A DNA stretch of 12,969 bases from Baffinella frigidus (taxonomy: Eukaryota > Cryptophyceae > Cryptomonadales > Baffinellaceae). The notes beneath the pieces were generated by a model. It did no database searches. It was not told the origin of the DNA and was given only the letters and a program-made list of their open reading frames with translations. The stretch spans positions 5,183-18,151 of the forward strand of contig MU648173.1 in the NCBI GenBank assembly GCA_026770585.1, read 5' to 3'. Shown piece by piece: positions 1 to 8,297 of this stretch (within the stretch, counting starts at the first letter, position 1; the number at the start of each line of letters is the position of its first letter). A program made the translations under genes and the position numbers.

Positions 1-74
1 ATTATCCAAATGGTCGTTATTATCCAAATGGTCGTTATTATCCAAATGGTAAATTTGGAAAAATGAGGACCCCC
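1..74. repeat. Upstream repeat block, copy A
   Basis: Three 18-nt units beginning ATTATCCAAATGG start at 1, 19 and 37. They run into an AAATTTGGAAAAATGAGG segment ending near 74. The same block recurs at 209-282 with one mismatch seen in the first unit. The copy may begin left of the window. It lies in non-coding DNA; a role is not evident. Confidence 0.9.
41..59. repeat. Short inverted repeat (hairpin) closing copy A
   Basis: TCCAAAT at 41-47 and ATTTGGA at 53-59 are perfect reverse complements around a 5-nt loop. The last unit of the array thus forms a hairpin that the other units cannot form. Confidence 0.75.
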
Positions 75-132
75 ATCTAGAGGTTCTGGGGATTCTCAAG
101 TGGGACAAAATTCAAATATATTCCAAAATCGT

Positions 133-183
133 GTCAACTTAAGTTTTAGTCAACTTAAGTTTTAGTCAACTTGTCAACTTAAG
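133..183. repeat. 16-nt tandem repeat with GTCAACTTAAG core
   Basis: GTCAACTTAAGTTTTA begins at 133 and repeats at 149. A partial GTCAACTT follows at 165 and GTCAACTTAAG at 173. The GTCAA (TTGAC on the other strand) core recurs singly at 345-350 and in the other intergenic regions near 6880 and 12936-12969. It may be a factor-binding array; no protein is identifiable. Confidence 0.85.
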
Positions 184-208
184 AAGGTTATACAGGTTAT
201 GAGTACAT

Positions 209-282
209 ATCATCCAAATGGTCGTTATTATCCAAATGGTCGTTATTATCCAAATGGTAAATTTGGAAAAATGAGGACCCCG
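209..282. repeat. Upstream repeat block, copy B
   Basis: Second copy of the 1-74 block, offset by 208 nt. It has the same three 18-nt units (209, 227, 245) and the same AAATTTGGAAAAATGAGGACCCC tail. It ends about 105 nt before the start codon of the large glycan enzyme, so it could be a promoter or enhancer-like array. That is inference from position only. Confidence 0.9.
249..267. repeat. Short inverted repeat (hairpin) closing copy B
   Basis: Same hairpin as at 41-59: TCCAAAT at 249-255 and ATTTGGA at 261-267 with a 5-nt loop. Its conservation between both blocks follows from block duplication, so it is not independent evidence of function. Confidence 0.75.
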
Positions 283-386
283 AGGCACCGGGCGACTCGT
301 GAAGTAAAAATCGCAAAAGTCAATTTCGACGAATTCCCCGAATCTGTCAACTTTTGAGAAAAAGACCTGAAATAGGACCGGAGATC

Positions 387-3300
387 ATGACAATGACTGT
401 GCCCAGAACTTCTCCAGCTCGAAGATCTTGGCAAGTGCTGTTTCGTTTGCTTCTGGTTCTCGGGGAGGCAACTCTTCTGTTTGGAGAAGAAAGTGGTGGA
501 TCCACACCTCCGCCGCCTTCCTCGAAAAAATGTTCTTTGGCTGTTTTGGTCTTGAGTGCCCGCGAAAATTTCGCAAGCAGGCAACGCATTCGGGCGAGCT
601 GGAAGCGTGGGGCGTCGAATGTTTTCTTTCTCGTTGGAAACAGCTCTTGTGAGGTGCCGTCCCCAATGAGGAAGGAATGGACGTGTGAATCATGGGAAGG
701 TGAGGACATCTCCCCTTTTCTTTTCCAACACCACAAGAAGTTTGAAAAGGAAGTGCAGGCGTGCCTTCTCAAAGAGGCATCGGGGCACAACGATCTGATC
801 TTTCTTCCGACGAAGGATTTCTACCGAAACCTGCCACGGAAGCTGAAAGACGCGTACCAGTGGTCGTTAGAGTTTACAAATGCGACATGGTTCTTAAAAG
901 CGGACGACGACGTTGTCTTTGTTGAGGTCAAAAGATTGGAAAAATTTCTGTGCTCACTGGAAAGACAAGAGAGAACAGTGGTGGGCAGGGTGGTGCAAAA
1001 TGTGCCAGTGCATCGGGAGGGGAAGTGGGCCGAAACAAATTTTCTCCCGTCCCTCTACCCGCCTTTCTGTATCGGATCCTTCGGTCACGCAGTTTCGAGC
1101 GACATTGCTGCTGGGGTTGTTGAAATTGACGGGTTCGAGTATCAAGGCGAGGATGTGAGCTTGGGCATTTGGTTGGATGAGTCGCCAAGGAGGAATGACA
1201 TAAGCTGGATATCTGCACCTGGATTTTACAGGGACGACGACGGGGAGCGGCCCGAGGCGGTTGCTCTGTTTCTTGGAACAGCCGAGGAAAGGGGGATCGA
1301 CGAGCTGTACCTTTGCCCAGCTGCACACAAACACGCTGGGTATTCTGGAACGGAACGCTTGCGGTACATGTATGGAATGGAAAAGTGGAGAAGTGATAAC
1401 AAGGGAAGCATCACTGCGTCTCGAAAGCTTCATCAGTGGAGGTCTCAAGACAGCCCCCCCCCCCTTGACCACAGAAGCAAAGTGTTGGCTTTCAATCTGA
1501 TCAGTTGCGAGCGTTTCGATCTCGTTCCGAAAGTCATGTACGCGAGGTCTTTGCTCTCTGGTTCCAGGTCACTTTTGTGGACGCAGTTGTGCTACACCGA
1601 ATCGATTCGAGCGCTCAACGGCTTTTCGGAACTGTGCTACGCAAGTCAGGCACGATTCCATGCATTCCAAGGACCGTGTGCAGAAAAACATGGGGCTCTG
1701 GATTTTCTCCATGCATTCGAATCTATCGTGAGCAGCTTGATTCTAAATGGTTTTGATGGGGACCATCCTTCAGTGCCTGTTGACCATCAAGGTGTGATTC
1801 AGAACGGCGCGCACAGAGTTGCGGCCATGTACGCGATCAGCAACGCATCATTGATTCCCATCGAAATTTTACCAGAATCTCAGTCAGGAGATATGTATGG
1901 CCTGTTGTATTTTCGAGAGAAGGGCCTCGCGGATGTGTTTGTTGATGCTTTTGCTCTGAGGTACATTGAATGGATCCACTCCACCTCTTTTTACGCAGTC
2001 TGTCTTTTTCCAGTCTCGAGAGGACAACACATGGATGAAATTCTCTCCATGGTAAGTTCTCATGGTAAAGTTTTTACGAGCAAGGAGGTGTTTCTGGAGA
2101 AGAATGGGCCAGACATGTTCATCCAACAATTATATTTTTGGGAAGAGTGGATTGAACATGGTAGCATGAGCAAGACATCGCTTTGTTTCCCCTCCTCCTC
2201 CTCCTCCTTTCCTCTCCACGTCATCTTCCTTCAATCCAGTGCCCCGCTGTCGACGGTGGTTAAAATGAAGGAGTCCATCCGGGACTTGTTTGGAGTGGGC
2301 AAGCACAGTGTTCACGTCACTGACAACCACGAAGAAACAATCGAAGTCGCTCGACTTGTGCTGGTGCAGAATTCTGTTGATCACCTCAATTGGGCAGATC
2401 GGTCGACCCCCTTACGTCGACTCGGTAACAGAGCAGTGGCAAGTGAAGGTATTGATGACGATCGCCGTCTTTACTACTTCGACAGAGGGAAGTTTCTCAA
2501 GTTTGACGTGGGAAAGCAGTCTTTTTTTGCGTGCGAACCTCATTTCGTGGCAAGCGATTCAAAATGTTGGCTGGGAGCTCACGCAGCTCTGACGTCGTCC
2601 CGTTTTGATTTGCTGGTTGGCGTTGTGCATGCTTTTTTCTACTTCAGACCTGGAAATGTTCCGTGGCGTGTCAAGGCGTGTTCTGATGCCATCAGGCGGG
2701 TCGTAATGGGTACCGTGGCCGAATCTCTGCCTCACCATTTTGCAGCGAATTTCAACCCGTATCCATCCGGTGAGGCGTCGCCGCAAGAAGCAAGCTTCAA
2801 TCTTCTGAAAGAAAGAGCCTCGAAGTTTTTACAGATTTGGAGTTCTTTGAAAACGTTGGATGTTCAGATCCGCGGCATCGACTTTTTGGGAGCTTCTGTG
2901 GCGCTGGGAACCAACGTCACCACTGAGGTCTTGGGAGACGTGTCAGATGGAGAGTATCAATTCGACTTCCGTGTGCTGCTGGAGGCTGGTATTTCACGGA
3001 GTATGATCGAGGATGTTCTCTGGAGGTGGATGACGATTCAAACAAAAATTGCCTCTCCTCAGGCTCGAATGGTATTGACTGTTTCCAACGATACAATTTT
3101 GCTCAATCGCTTGCGCACGGTTGTGCAGACCGAATGTGCAGTTGATGATGCGATCTTGTACGACGGTTCCTGTTCTCTTGACGGCGACGACGTGGCAAAG
3201 CTTTCGTCGCAACTGCATTCAGATTTTCGGTTCCCGCGAGTTCGAGAACTGACGCATGTCAGGGCTTTGTTTTTCCTGGCACGACAAGAGTTGTGGGGGT

Positions 3301-6300
3301 GTGAGCAAGCGATAATCAATGTGTGTGCTGAGGTTTCTCTCGATGGATGCGCTCACCTTCTTCAAAATGAGGCGGAGGTTCTTCAGGTGGCAGCCATTGT
3401 TTTGAACGCGAATGCTTCGCAAGGTGGTGGCACAAATTTTGAGGAAATAGTGCCTTCTCTCAAGAATACACCATCTCCATTGGAAAGCTGTGAGTCTGGG
3501 AAAGTGGAAGGGTTCGTGGAATGGCCGGAACCCACCCCGATGATACGCGCTGCGGTGCTGTGGCCAGCGGCGATGAGACGCTCGGACCTGTTCGACGATG
3601 CGCGGCACCTTGTGCGGTCCCTGTGTGTCACGCCGTCCACAGCACTGTTCGAACTGGAGGTTTACGTAACCTGGCGGAAGCTAAGGAGCATTGTAGTTAG
3701 TCAGTTGGGGGAGGACGAATGGACTGACAACAAAGTCCATTCATTGTGGCCGGAGTCCACCGCGCTCTCAGACCTTGTCTCTATCCACGTCTTTGTGTTT
3801 TCGGGGTCGCCAACCATCGACGAGTGCTCGAAAGAGCTCCGGGACATGTACGACCTTGCCGATCCTGCATCTGCTCTCCACACGACTGACACGTCAGAGG
3901 GCGTCGACCGGCTCAAGGCGTCGATCGATCACCCGGAACCGCAATGGTGGTCCGCGCGGGAGATGTTCCAGCATCTTGACTTGATGGATGTGCCGTACGC
4001 GCTTTTGCGCAACTTCGAAAACGGTCCCATACCTCCGGATGCGCATCCCGACATCGATTTGCTCATAGGTACCTTGAATCCTGCGTGTCGTATTATGGAT
4101 CGATCGAGTATCCCGTGCTTTCACAACACACAGAATCAAGGCCTGTACGGCGTGTCTCTGGGTGGTCTTAAGGTGAAACTTGATATCCGTGTCGTAGGTG
4201 ACAACTACTATGATCCTAACTGGGCCCGGGAAATGTTGGAGCGGCGTGTTCGTTCTGGTTTTATATGGACGCTTTCACCTGAGGATCATTTTTATGGTCT
4301 GTTGTATCATGTCCTAGTCCAAAAAAACAAGATCGCACGTGACTACCCCCCGAAGATGTGTTCAATGGCAAAGTCTCTCGGAATCGACATCTCGCGGTGC
4401 AACCATCGATCCGATCTACTCAAGCTCCTGGTCACGTGGATGCGACGACACAACTACCAGTTTGTGAGACCGTCTGACCTCAACGTGCCGTTTCATCCGC
4501 CAGGGAGTACTTTGCCCTCGGACGAGTCTATCTTAACGAAAACAGCAGACAACTTTCTGGAGGCTTCGCGCAGAACGGCAATCAGCGGAGAGCAGTTCCT
4601 ACGAGATGTGGCGTGTTGTGGTGAGATTTGCAACCACTCGATGACAGGCACGCCCTCCCATTTTTTTCAACACATTCGAAAGAATGTCAACTGTGCAGCA
4701 CTCTGGGAAAATTGCACCATCGTTTCTGAAACACGCGGGATCAACGACTCCCTGGACATGCCTGCAGATCTCGAAAAGTTCTACTCTTACGACGGAAAGG
4801 TTCAAATCTCAAACGTGCAAATGTTCAATGAATCAACCATTGAAGAAACGGAAATGGTTTGGACCTGGGAGAAGATTGAAAAATGGCGACAAATGTGCGA
4901 AGCACGAGTGTTGCCTGGCTCCTACGGGCTCAAGTCCACAAACGCTGTGATGGAAGGGTTGATGAGGACCCCTGGACTGCGAGGGGGGCACGTCCTCGTG
5001 CTGGGATCGAAACGACCGTGGTTGGAAGCGTGTTGTCTCGCTGCCGGAGCGTCCAAAATTACCACCTTGGAGTATCGAGCAGTACAGTCCCACCACCCAA
5101 AAGTGAAAGTCATCACACCGGCCGTGGCGAGGGAGCTGGTGCTGAACGGCGAACTTGTTTTTGATGCTGTGGCGACGTTCTCCTCTGTGGAGCATTCTGG
5201 TTTGGGAAGATACGGTGACCGATTTAATCCTTGGGGGGATCTGATGGCAGTTGCAATGGCATGGTGCATTTGCAGGCCTCGGGCTGGAATGATGATAGGT
5301 GTTCCGTCCGACGAATTTCTTGACATAATCGAGTGGAATCAGCACCGAATATATGGACCTGTCATGCTGCCTCATCTTTTGAGCAACTGGGAGCAGATTC
5401 TCATGTTTGAAGGAGGAGTGCACCGTGTTTTTGTTGTCAAAAAAGTTCATCAAGAAGAGGAGGTTCCAATGGTGGACAGCCACACCCCTTCCCTCAGGAT
5501 GGGATCATTCGTGTCCCAGGACCGAAGCCTGAAGCTCGTCCGGGGGGAGCGGTGTGACGGGACAATCTTGCGTCTCAATGATCATCTCAGTGCCTTCAAT
5601 CAAGCCTTGAGGCTGTCCCAGCGCGATCCTCCTCGCCGGTATTTGATCTACCGTTCAGCGTCTTTTTATTGCGGAGGCTTTGGTTCCCGACTGTGGGGTA
5701 TAGCCAACACATTTCTGTGGTCGCTCCTGTCAAATCGCACTTTTGTGATAGAGTACGATCATCCACATCCCCTTGGTATTGTCTTTACCCAGAACCTCGT
5801 GCGCTGGGATCAAGATTTGCCTGCAGGCCCCCGCCACCGCCTCACTCTCGTTGATTCGACGCTTGAAGAGGCGGTACTCTTAAATGGTGACTGGAACACG
5901 ATGTTTGAAAAGGAACGGATCGTGGAGGTCGTTGGAGCCAACATGCCCAGCGAACCTCTCCTTCGGCAGAACCCGCGGGTCGATCTTGGAAGGATCGGTA
6001 TTCCGCCTCCTTGTTCTCTTACCTGTGCCAGCCAGCACCGAAAAGGCACCTCAGAAACCAAACGACGCTTCGACCAGCAGTTCCACCTGTGGAAGGCCAT
6101 GGTTTGGCATGCTCTCTTCCTTCCTTCACGTGACCTCACCGCCCTTGCTTCTCCCGTCGCGCAACACATGTCAACTTTTGACCTAGTCGTCGGAATTCAT
6201 GTGAGAAATGGGGGCCATTTTGGCTCCACCACAGATGCGTTCAGACACTCCGGTGAATCCCACGGCGGTGTTCCTGTGAGTGTGGACTGGTTTCCTGAGT

Positions 6301-6641
6301 GTGCCTCTAATCTCACAAGGGCAGCGCGGAAGCTGTCTGGCCAAACATCTGTTGCTTGGTTCGTAGCGTCGGACCAGGTTAATTCTGCTGATTGGATTCG
6401 GGGGCTTGGGGAGGCAGAGGGGGTTAAGGTCCTGTCTCTCAACAAGACCAGGACAGTGCACACAGATCAATCTCCAGATCAGACGGAGAGGGAGTGGTTG
6501 GAGACAGTAGCCGATTGGTTTCTCCTCGGGAAAACAACACTCTTGATTCAGTCGCCTAGTTCGTTTTCGTTGACAGCTGCAATGTGGGCTGGCAAGCGCC
6601 CCATCATGATGGGTGAACCATGTATCCTCCCAGACCTGTAG
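387..6641 (+). CDS. Giant multidomain glycan-assembly enzyme: GT31 + ParB-like + nucleotidyltransferase + DUF268 + fucosyltransferase-like (2084 aa)
   Basis: One open frame of 2084 residues from ATG 387 (A at -3); the frame is open from 354 but without an earlier ATG. Residues 14-33 form a hydrophobic signal or anchor segment, suggesting the secretory pathway. Residues 47-260 match GT31 beta-galactosyltransferases: RQRIRASW (65-72), FLVG (81-84), KADDDVVFV (171-179, the DxD metal site) and GEDVSLG (254-260). Residues 369-540 resemble a ParB-like domain with a QNGAHRVAAM core (about 471-480). Residues 609-669 and 1132-1188 are a diverged duplicated module (HVTDNHEET, HTTDTSE). The second leads into a nucleotidyltransferase-like domain with HPDIDLLIG (1220-1228) and KLDIRVVGDNYYD (1264-1276). 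Residues 1491-1686 match DUF268, a SAM-methyltransferase-like family, including SVEHSGLGRYGDRFNPWGDL (1600-1619). Residues 1751-2084 resemble GT37/GT23-type fucosyltransferases: GFGSRLWGIANTFL near 1764, GIHVRNGG (1936-1943) and a C-terminal SPSSFSLTAAMWAG. Substrates are inferred, not seen. Confidence 0.95.
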   Translation: MTMTVPRTSPARRSWQVLFRLLLVLGEATLLFGEESGGSTPPPPSSKKCSLAVLVLSARENFASRQRIRASWKRGASNVFFLVGNSSCEVPSPMRKEWTCESWEGEDISPFLFQHHKKFEKEVQACLLKEASGHNDLIFLPTKDFYRNLPRKLKDAYQWSLEFTNATWFLKADDDVVFVEVKRLEKFLCSLERQERTVVGRVVQNVPVHREGKWAETNFLPSLYPPFCIGSFGHAVSSDIAAGVVEIDGFEYQGEDVSLGIWLDESPRRNDISWISAPGFYRDDDGERPEAVALFLGTAEERGIDELYLCPAAHKHAGYSGTERLRYMYGMEKWRSDNKGSITASRKLHQWRSQDSPPPLDHRSKVLAFNLISCERFDLVPKVMYARSLLSGSRSLLWTQLCYTESIRALNGFSELCYASQARFHAFQGPCAEKHGALDFLHAFESIVSSLILNGFDGDHPSVPVDHQGVIQNGAHRVAAMYAISNASLIPIEILPESQSGDMYGLLYFREKGLADVFVDAFALRYIEWIHSTSFYAVCLFPVSRGQHMDEILSMVSSHGKVFTSKEVFLEKNGPDMFIQQLYFWEEWIEHGSMSKTSLCFPSSSSSFPLHVIFLQSSAPLSTVVKMKESIRDLFGVGKHSVHVTDNHEETIEVARLVLVQNSVDHLNWADRSTPLRRLGNRAVASEGIDDDRRLYYFDRGKFLKFDVGKQSFFACEPHFVASDSKCWLGAHAALTSSRFDLLVGVVHAFFYFRPGNVPWRVKACSDAIRRVVMGTVAESLPHHFAANFNPYPSGEASPQEASFNLLKERASKFLQIWSSLKTLDVQIRGIDFLGASVALGTNVTTEVLGDVSDGEYQFDFRVLLEAGISRSMIEDVLWRWMTIQTKIASPQARMVLTVSNDTILLNRLRTVVQTECAVDDAILYDGSCSLDGDDVAKLSSQLHSDFRFPRVRELTHVRALFFLARQELWGCEQAIINVCAEVSLDGCAHLLQNEAEVLQVAAIVLNANASQGGGTNFEEIVPSLKNTPSPLESCESGKVEGFVEWPEPTPMIRAAVLWPAAMRRSDLFDDARHLVRSLCVTPSTALFELEVYVTWRKLRSIVVSQLGEDEWTDNKVHSLWPESTALSDLVSIHVFVFSGSPTIDECSKELRDMYDLADPASALHTTDTSEGVDRLKASIDHPEPQWWSAREMFQHLDLMDVPYALLRNFENGPIPPDAHPDIDLLIGTLNPACRIMDRSSIPCFHNTQNQGLYGVSLGGLKVKLDIRVVGDNYYDPNWAREMLERRVRSGFIWTLSPEDHFYGLLYHVLVQKNKIARDYPPKMCSMAKSLGIDISRCNHRSDLLKLLVTWMRRHNYQFVRPSDLNVPFHPPGSTLPSDESILTKTADNFLEASRRTAISGEQFLRDVACCGEICNHSMTGTPSHFFQHIRKNVNCAALWENCTIVSETRGINDSLDMPADLEKFYSYDGKVQISNVQMFNESTIEETEMVWTWEKIEKWRQMCEARVLPGSYGLKSTNAVMEGLMRTPGLRGGHVLVLGSKRPWLEACCLAAGASKITTLEYRAVQSHHPKVKVITPAVARELVLNGELVFDAVATFSSVEHSGLGRYGDRFNPWGDLMAVAMAWCICRPRAGMMIGVPSDEFLDIIEWNQHRIYGPVMLPHLLSNWEQILMFEGGVHRVFVVKKVHQEEEVPMVDSHTPSLRMGSFVSQDRSLKLVRGERCDGTILRLNDHLSAFNQALRLSQRDPPRRYLIYRSASFYCGGFGSRLWGIANTFLWSLLSNRTFVIEYDHPHPLGIVFTQNLVRWDQDLPAGPRHRLTLVDSTLEEAVLLNGDWNTMFEKERIVEVVGANMPSEPLLRQNPRVDLGRIGIPPPCSLTCASQHRKGTSETKRRFDQQFHLWKAMVWHALFLPSRDLTALASPVAQHMSTFDLVVGIHVRNGGHFGSTTDAFRHSGESHGGVPVSVDWFPECASNLTRAARKLSGQTSVAWFVASDQVNSADWIRGLGEAEGVKVLSLNKTRTVHTDQSPDQTEREWLETVADWFLLGKTTLLIQSPSSFSLTAAMWAGKRPIMMGEPCILPDL
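1454..1464 (+). repeat. C11 homopolymer inside the large gene
   Basis: Eleven consecutive C residues encode the SPPPL linker just after the GT31 domain and before the ParB-like region. The frame is intact here. A one- or two-base length change would truncate the protein after GT31. Confidence 0.9.
2193..2208 (+). repeat. TCC trinucleotide repeat encoding a serine run
   Basis: Five TCC codons encode Ser5 in the linker between the ParB-like domain and the first duplicated module. In-frame length changes would be tolerated. It fits a flexible domain linker. Confidence 0.85.
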
Positions 6642-6707
6642 ATCCTCTCCTCGTCGCCTCTTTTCGGGTTGGTGCAATTTCACGAGAATTCACCTCTTTT
6701 CAGGGGA

Positions 6708-6718
6708 GGGGGGGGGGG
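6708..6718 (+). repeat. G11 homopolymer with adjacent G4
   Basis: GGGGA directly precedes a run of eleven G. The block could form a G-quadruplex-like structure or act as a pause site 3' of the large gene. That is inference. It is also a likely spot for sequencing or replication length error. Confidence 0.8.
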
Positions 6719-6880
6719 TTGGAGCGATTCTCGTCTCTCAAGGCCCCGAGTTTTGGGCCAGGGGTGCATACAAAAAGGCCTGGGTGTGACGTTCCCGACT
6801 TTTCCTGGGAGAAGCCCGGGTGACGCTTGGGGATGTTACCAACCTAGCCTTTTAATTTAAATATGATTTGTCATCAACTT

Positions 6881-6890
6881 TGACCGGTCA
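6881..6890. repeat. TGACCGGTCA palindrome
   Basis: Perfect 10-nt palindrome within TTTGACCGGTCAGTATTC, followed by TTTTAGTCAG. The same TTGACC(N)GTCA theme occurs at 12940-12951, and TTTTAGTCA occurs in the 133-183 repeat. Confidence 0.65.
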
Positions 6891-6940
6891 GTATTCTTTT
6901 AGTCAGCGCTGTCCGTGACCCGAGTCTCCAAGAAACCAGA

Positions 6941-6952
6941 AATAAAAATAAA
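6941..6952 (+). terminator. Tandem AATAAA signals, plus strand
   Basis: Two AATAAA hexamers at 6941-6946 and 6947-6952 lie about 300 nt after the TAG of the large gene. They are the first canonical polyadenylation hexamers downstream and could end its transcript, giving a long 3' UTR that approaches the minus-strand gene end. Confidence 0.5.
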
Positions 6953-6965
6953 AACTTCACACCCT

Positions 6966-6971
6966 TTTATT
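6966..6971 (-). terminator. AATAAA signal, minus strand
   Basis: TTTATT on the plus strand is AATAAA on the minus strand, about 18 nt after the stop codon of the 421-aa gene (6989). It is a good candidate for the shared 3' end of the whole 6989-10109 block, because no such signal lies in the short gaps between its ORFs. Confidence 0.55.
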
Positions 6972-6988
6972 TCCCCCTACCTGCTTCA

Positions 6989-8254
6989 CTACACACACGG
7001 AAATGGCAGCACCTCCTGCACAACCACTGAGAACACGTTCGCCGGTATCTGCAGACCCTGCACATTCCTCTTCAAGCATTCAGAAAACAAACTGTACTCG
7101 AGGTACAGTTTATTTGCCTCTTTCTCGGTTACTGGCTCTTCTTGGTAGTGGTTTTTCAACCACTCGCACCGGAAGTGTTCGAGCCAATTTCCATTTATTT
7201 CCTCCTGTGGTCTTTGCCGCAGCAACGTCGGGAAAATCAGATTAATCAAAGCCTTTCGGTACAGCGATGTTTTGTTATCTCCCGCATACGATTTGAGTAA
7301 CGCACAAATGAGGGGGGCGTGTCTCTCCCTACATCCAGAAGTGTTCATTTTTTGGAGTTCAAATTCGTCTTTGAAGACGGCGATGGGGGTGTGCACTTCA
7401 TCCTGTTGTCTATACACTCGCAATTCGCGCACCTCAGGACGCTGTGATTTCGTGAAGAAAAACTGTGAGATCGAGGCATCTTTCGCATCCGATGTGTGCC
7501 ATTTCAGATACGTGCGCTTACCCATAGGCTCTGTGGCGACTGTAGACTGCTTCACCACTCTCATTGTAGATACGCTGGAAAATTGTGCGTAGCTATTCTC
7601 AGAGGACGGCAGCTGTGCCATGCTGCAGAACAACTGCGCCGTGGCAACACCGCGTGCAGCGATCATGTTATGTTTGTTGAATTTGTCGTCGAGACCGACC
7701 CAGTCACTGTGGTCAGACTTGTGTGTAGTGGGTGCAGCCGCGGACGAACGCAGGCGCTTCTCACTCAAGAGCGTGCTATTCTGAAACACGTGTTGTTGTA
7801 GTCGTGTCTTCTCTTCAAAACTCACGCGATCTGTCAGCACGAAATCGGTTACTAGTTGTGTAACGTAGGGGTTTGCGTCTCGCAGTTCGTCGCAAAGGTC
7901 TTTTGATAGCATCAATTGCATAAGCTGTTTGCTTGTGGTGTCGGTGGGAATGACGTAATGAGCCAAGAACTCTGGCGTTGGAGCGTTTTGCAACTTTGCT
8001 GCTGCCAATAGCGCGATTTTTTGCAAACCAAACACATTGGTGTACTCTGGTGCCAAAATGGTGGCAAACACCACATTCTTAGCGAAATTGACTGTAGTGC
8101 TACTGATGACGCTACCGTCTTGAACTGATTTCAGTGAACAACATAGACGTGCCATGTGCGCCATTTCTATATTGATGCAGTGATGTTCACTCACAGCAAT
8201 CGTCTCTGTGATATCTGGCACAGCTGCTGCCCCCATCTCCTTGCAAGAACCCAT
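6989..8254 (-). CDS. Unrecognised 421-aa protein, last ORF of the minus-strand cluster
   Basis: I do not recognise this protein. The first ATG is at 8254, giving 421 residues. The frame opens earlier, at 8320 after a TAA at 8321-8323, but that stretch has only a TTG (8311). The composition is ordinary for a soluble globular protein, with no signal peptide, no membrane segment, scattered cysteines and a Lys/Arg-containing C-terminal third. If ATG 8254 is used, the gap from the previous stop is 43 nt, almost the same as the 42-nt gap between the two ORFs before it. That supports three compact tandem genes. The alternative is a +1 shift joining it to the preceding ORF. An AATAAA follows the stop closely. 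Confidence 0.75.
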   Translation of the reverse strand: MGSCKEMGAAAVPDITETIAVSEHHCINIEMAHMARLCCSLKSVQDGSVISSTTVNFAKNVVFATILAPEYTNVFGLQKIALLAAAKLQNAPTPEFLAHYVIPTDTTSKQLMQLMLSKDLCDELRDANPYVTQLVTDFVLTDRVSFEEKTRLQQHVFQNSTLLSEKRLRSSAAAPTTHKSDHSDWVGLDDKFNKHNMIAARGVATAQLFCSMAQLPSSENSYAQFSSVSTMRVVKQSTVATEPMGKRTYLKWHTSDAKDASISQFFFTKSQRPEVRELRVYRQQDEVHTPIAVFKDEFELQKMNTSGCRERHAPLICALLKSYAGDNKTSLYRKALINLIFPTLLRQRPQEEINGNWLEHFRCEWLKNHYQEEPVTEKEANKLYLEYSLFSECLKRNVQGLQIPANVFSVVVQEVLPFPCV

Positions 8255-8297
8255 ATACTGTTTCAGCAACGAATCTAGCTTTTCCCGTAGATGCACT

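Larger units (their letters stand above)
75..386 (+). promoter_or_regulatory. Non-coding upstream region of the large glycan-enzyme gene
   Basis: I see no convincing gene in this stretch; the open frames on the minus strand are shadows of the coding region that follows. It contains the 16-nt tandem repeat, the second copy of the 18-nt array, an AT-rich AATATATT at about 112-119, and a GTCAACTTTTGAG segment just before the gene. No TATA box is seen at the roughly 50-nt distance found for two of the minus-strand genes. Confidence 0.45.
6642..6988. other. Convergent intergenic region without a gene
   Basis: This stretch lies between the stop of the large plus-strand gene and the stop of the minus-strand 421-aa gene. 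Short open frames at 6620-6860 have biased, glycine-rich composition caused by the G-tract and no recognisable domain, so I see no gene. It contains a G11 tract, an AT-rich TTTTAATTTAAATAT at 6850-6864, a TGACCGGTCA palindrome, and polyadenylation-type signals on both strands. Confidence 0.7.

Noticed and set aside
1-282. CRISPR array
   Set aside because: Units are directly adjacent or separated by the same sequence; there are no unique spacers of regular length and the setting is eukaryotic-type.
246-790. Minus-strand open frames over the start of the large gene
   Set aside because: They overlap strongly supported GT31 coding sequence and show shadow-type composition (Arg/Ser/Pro-rich) without a domain.
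6620-6860. Two short plus-strand open frames after the large gene
   Set aside because: Glycine- and arginine-biased by the G-tract, overlapping each other in different frames, with no supporting domain.
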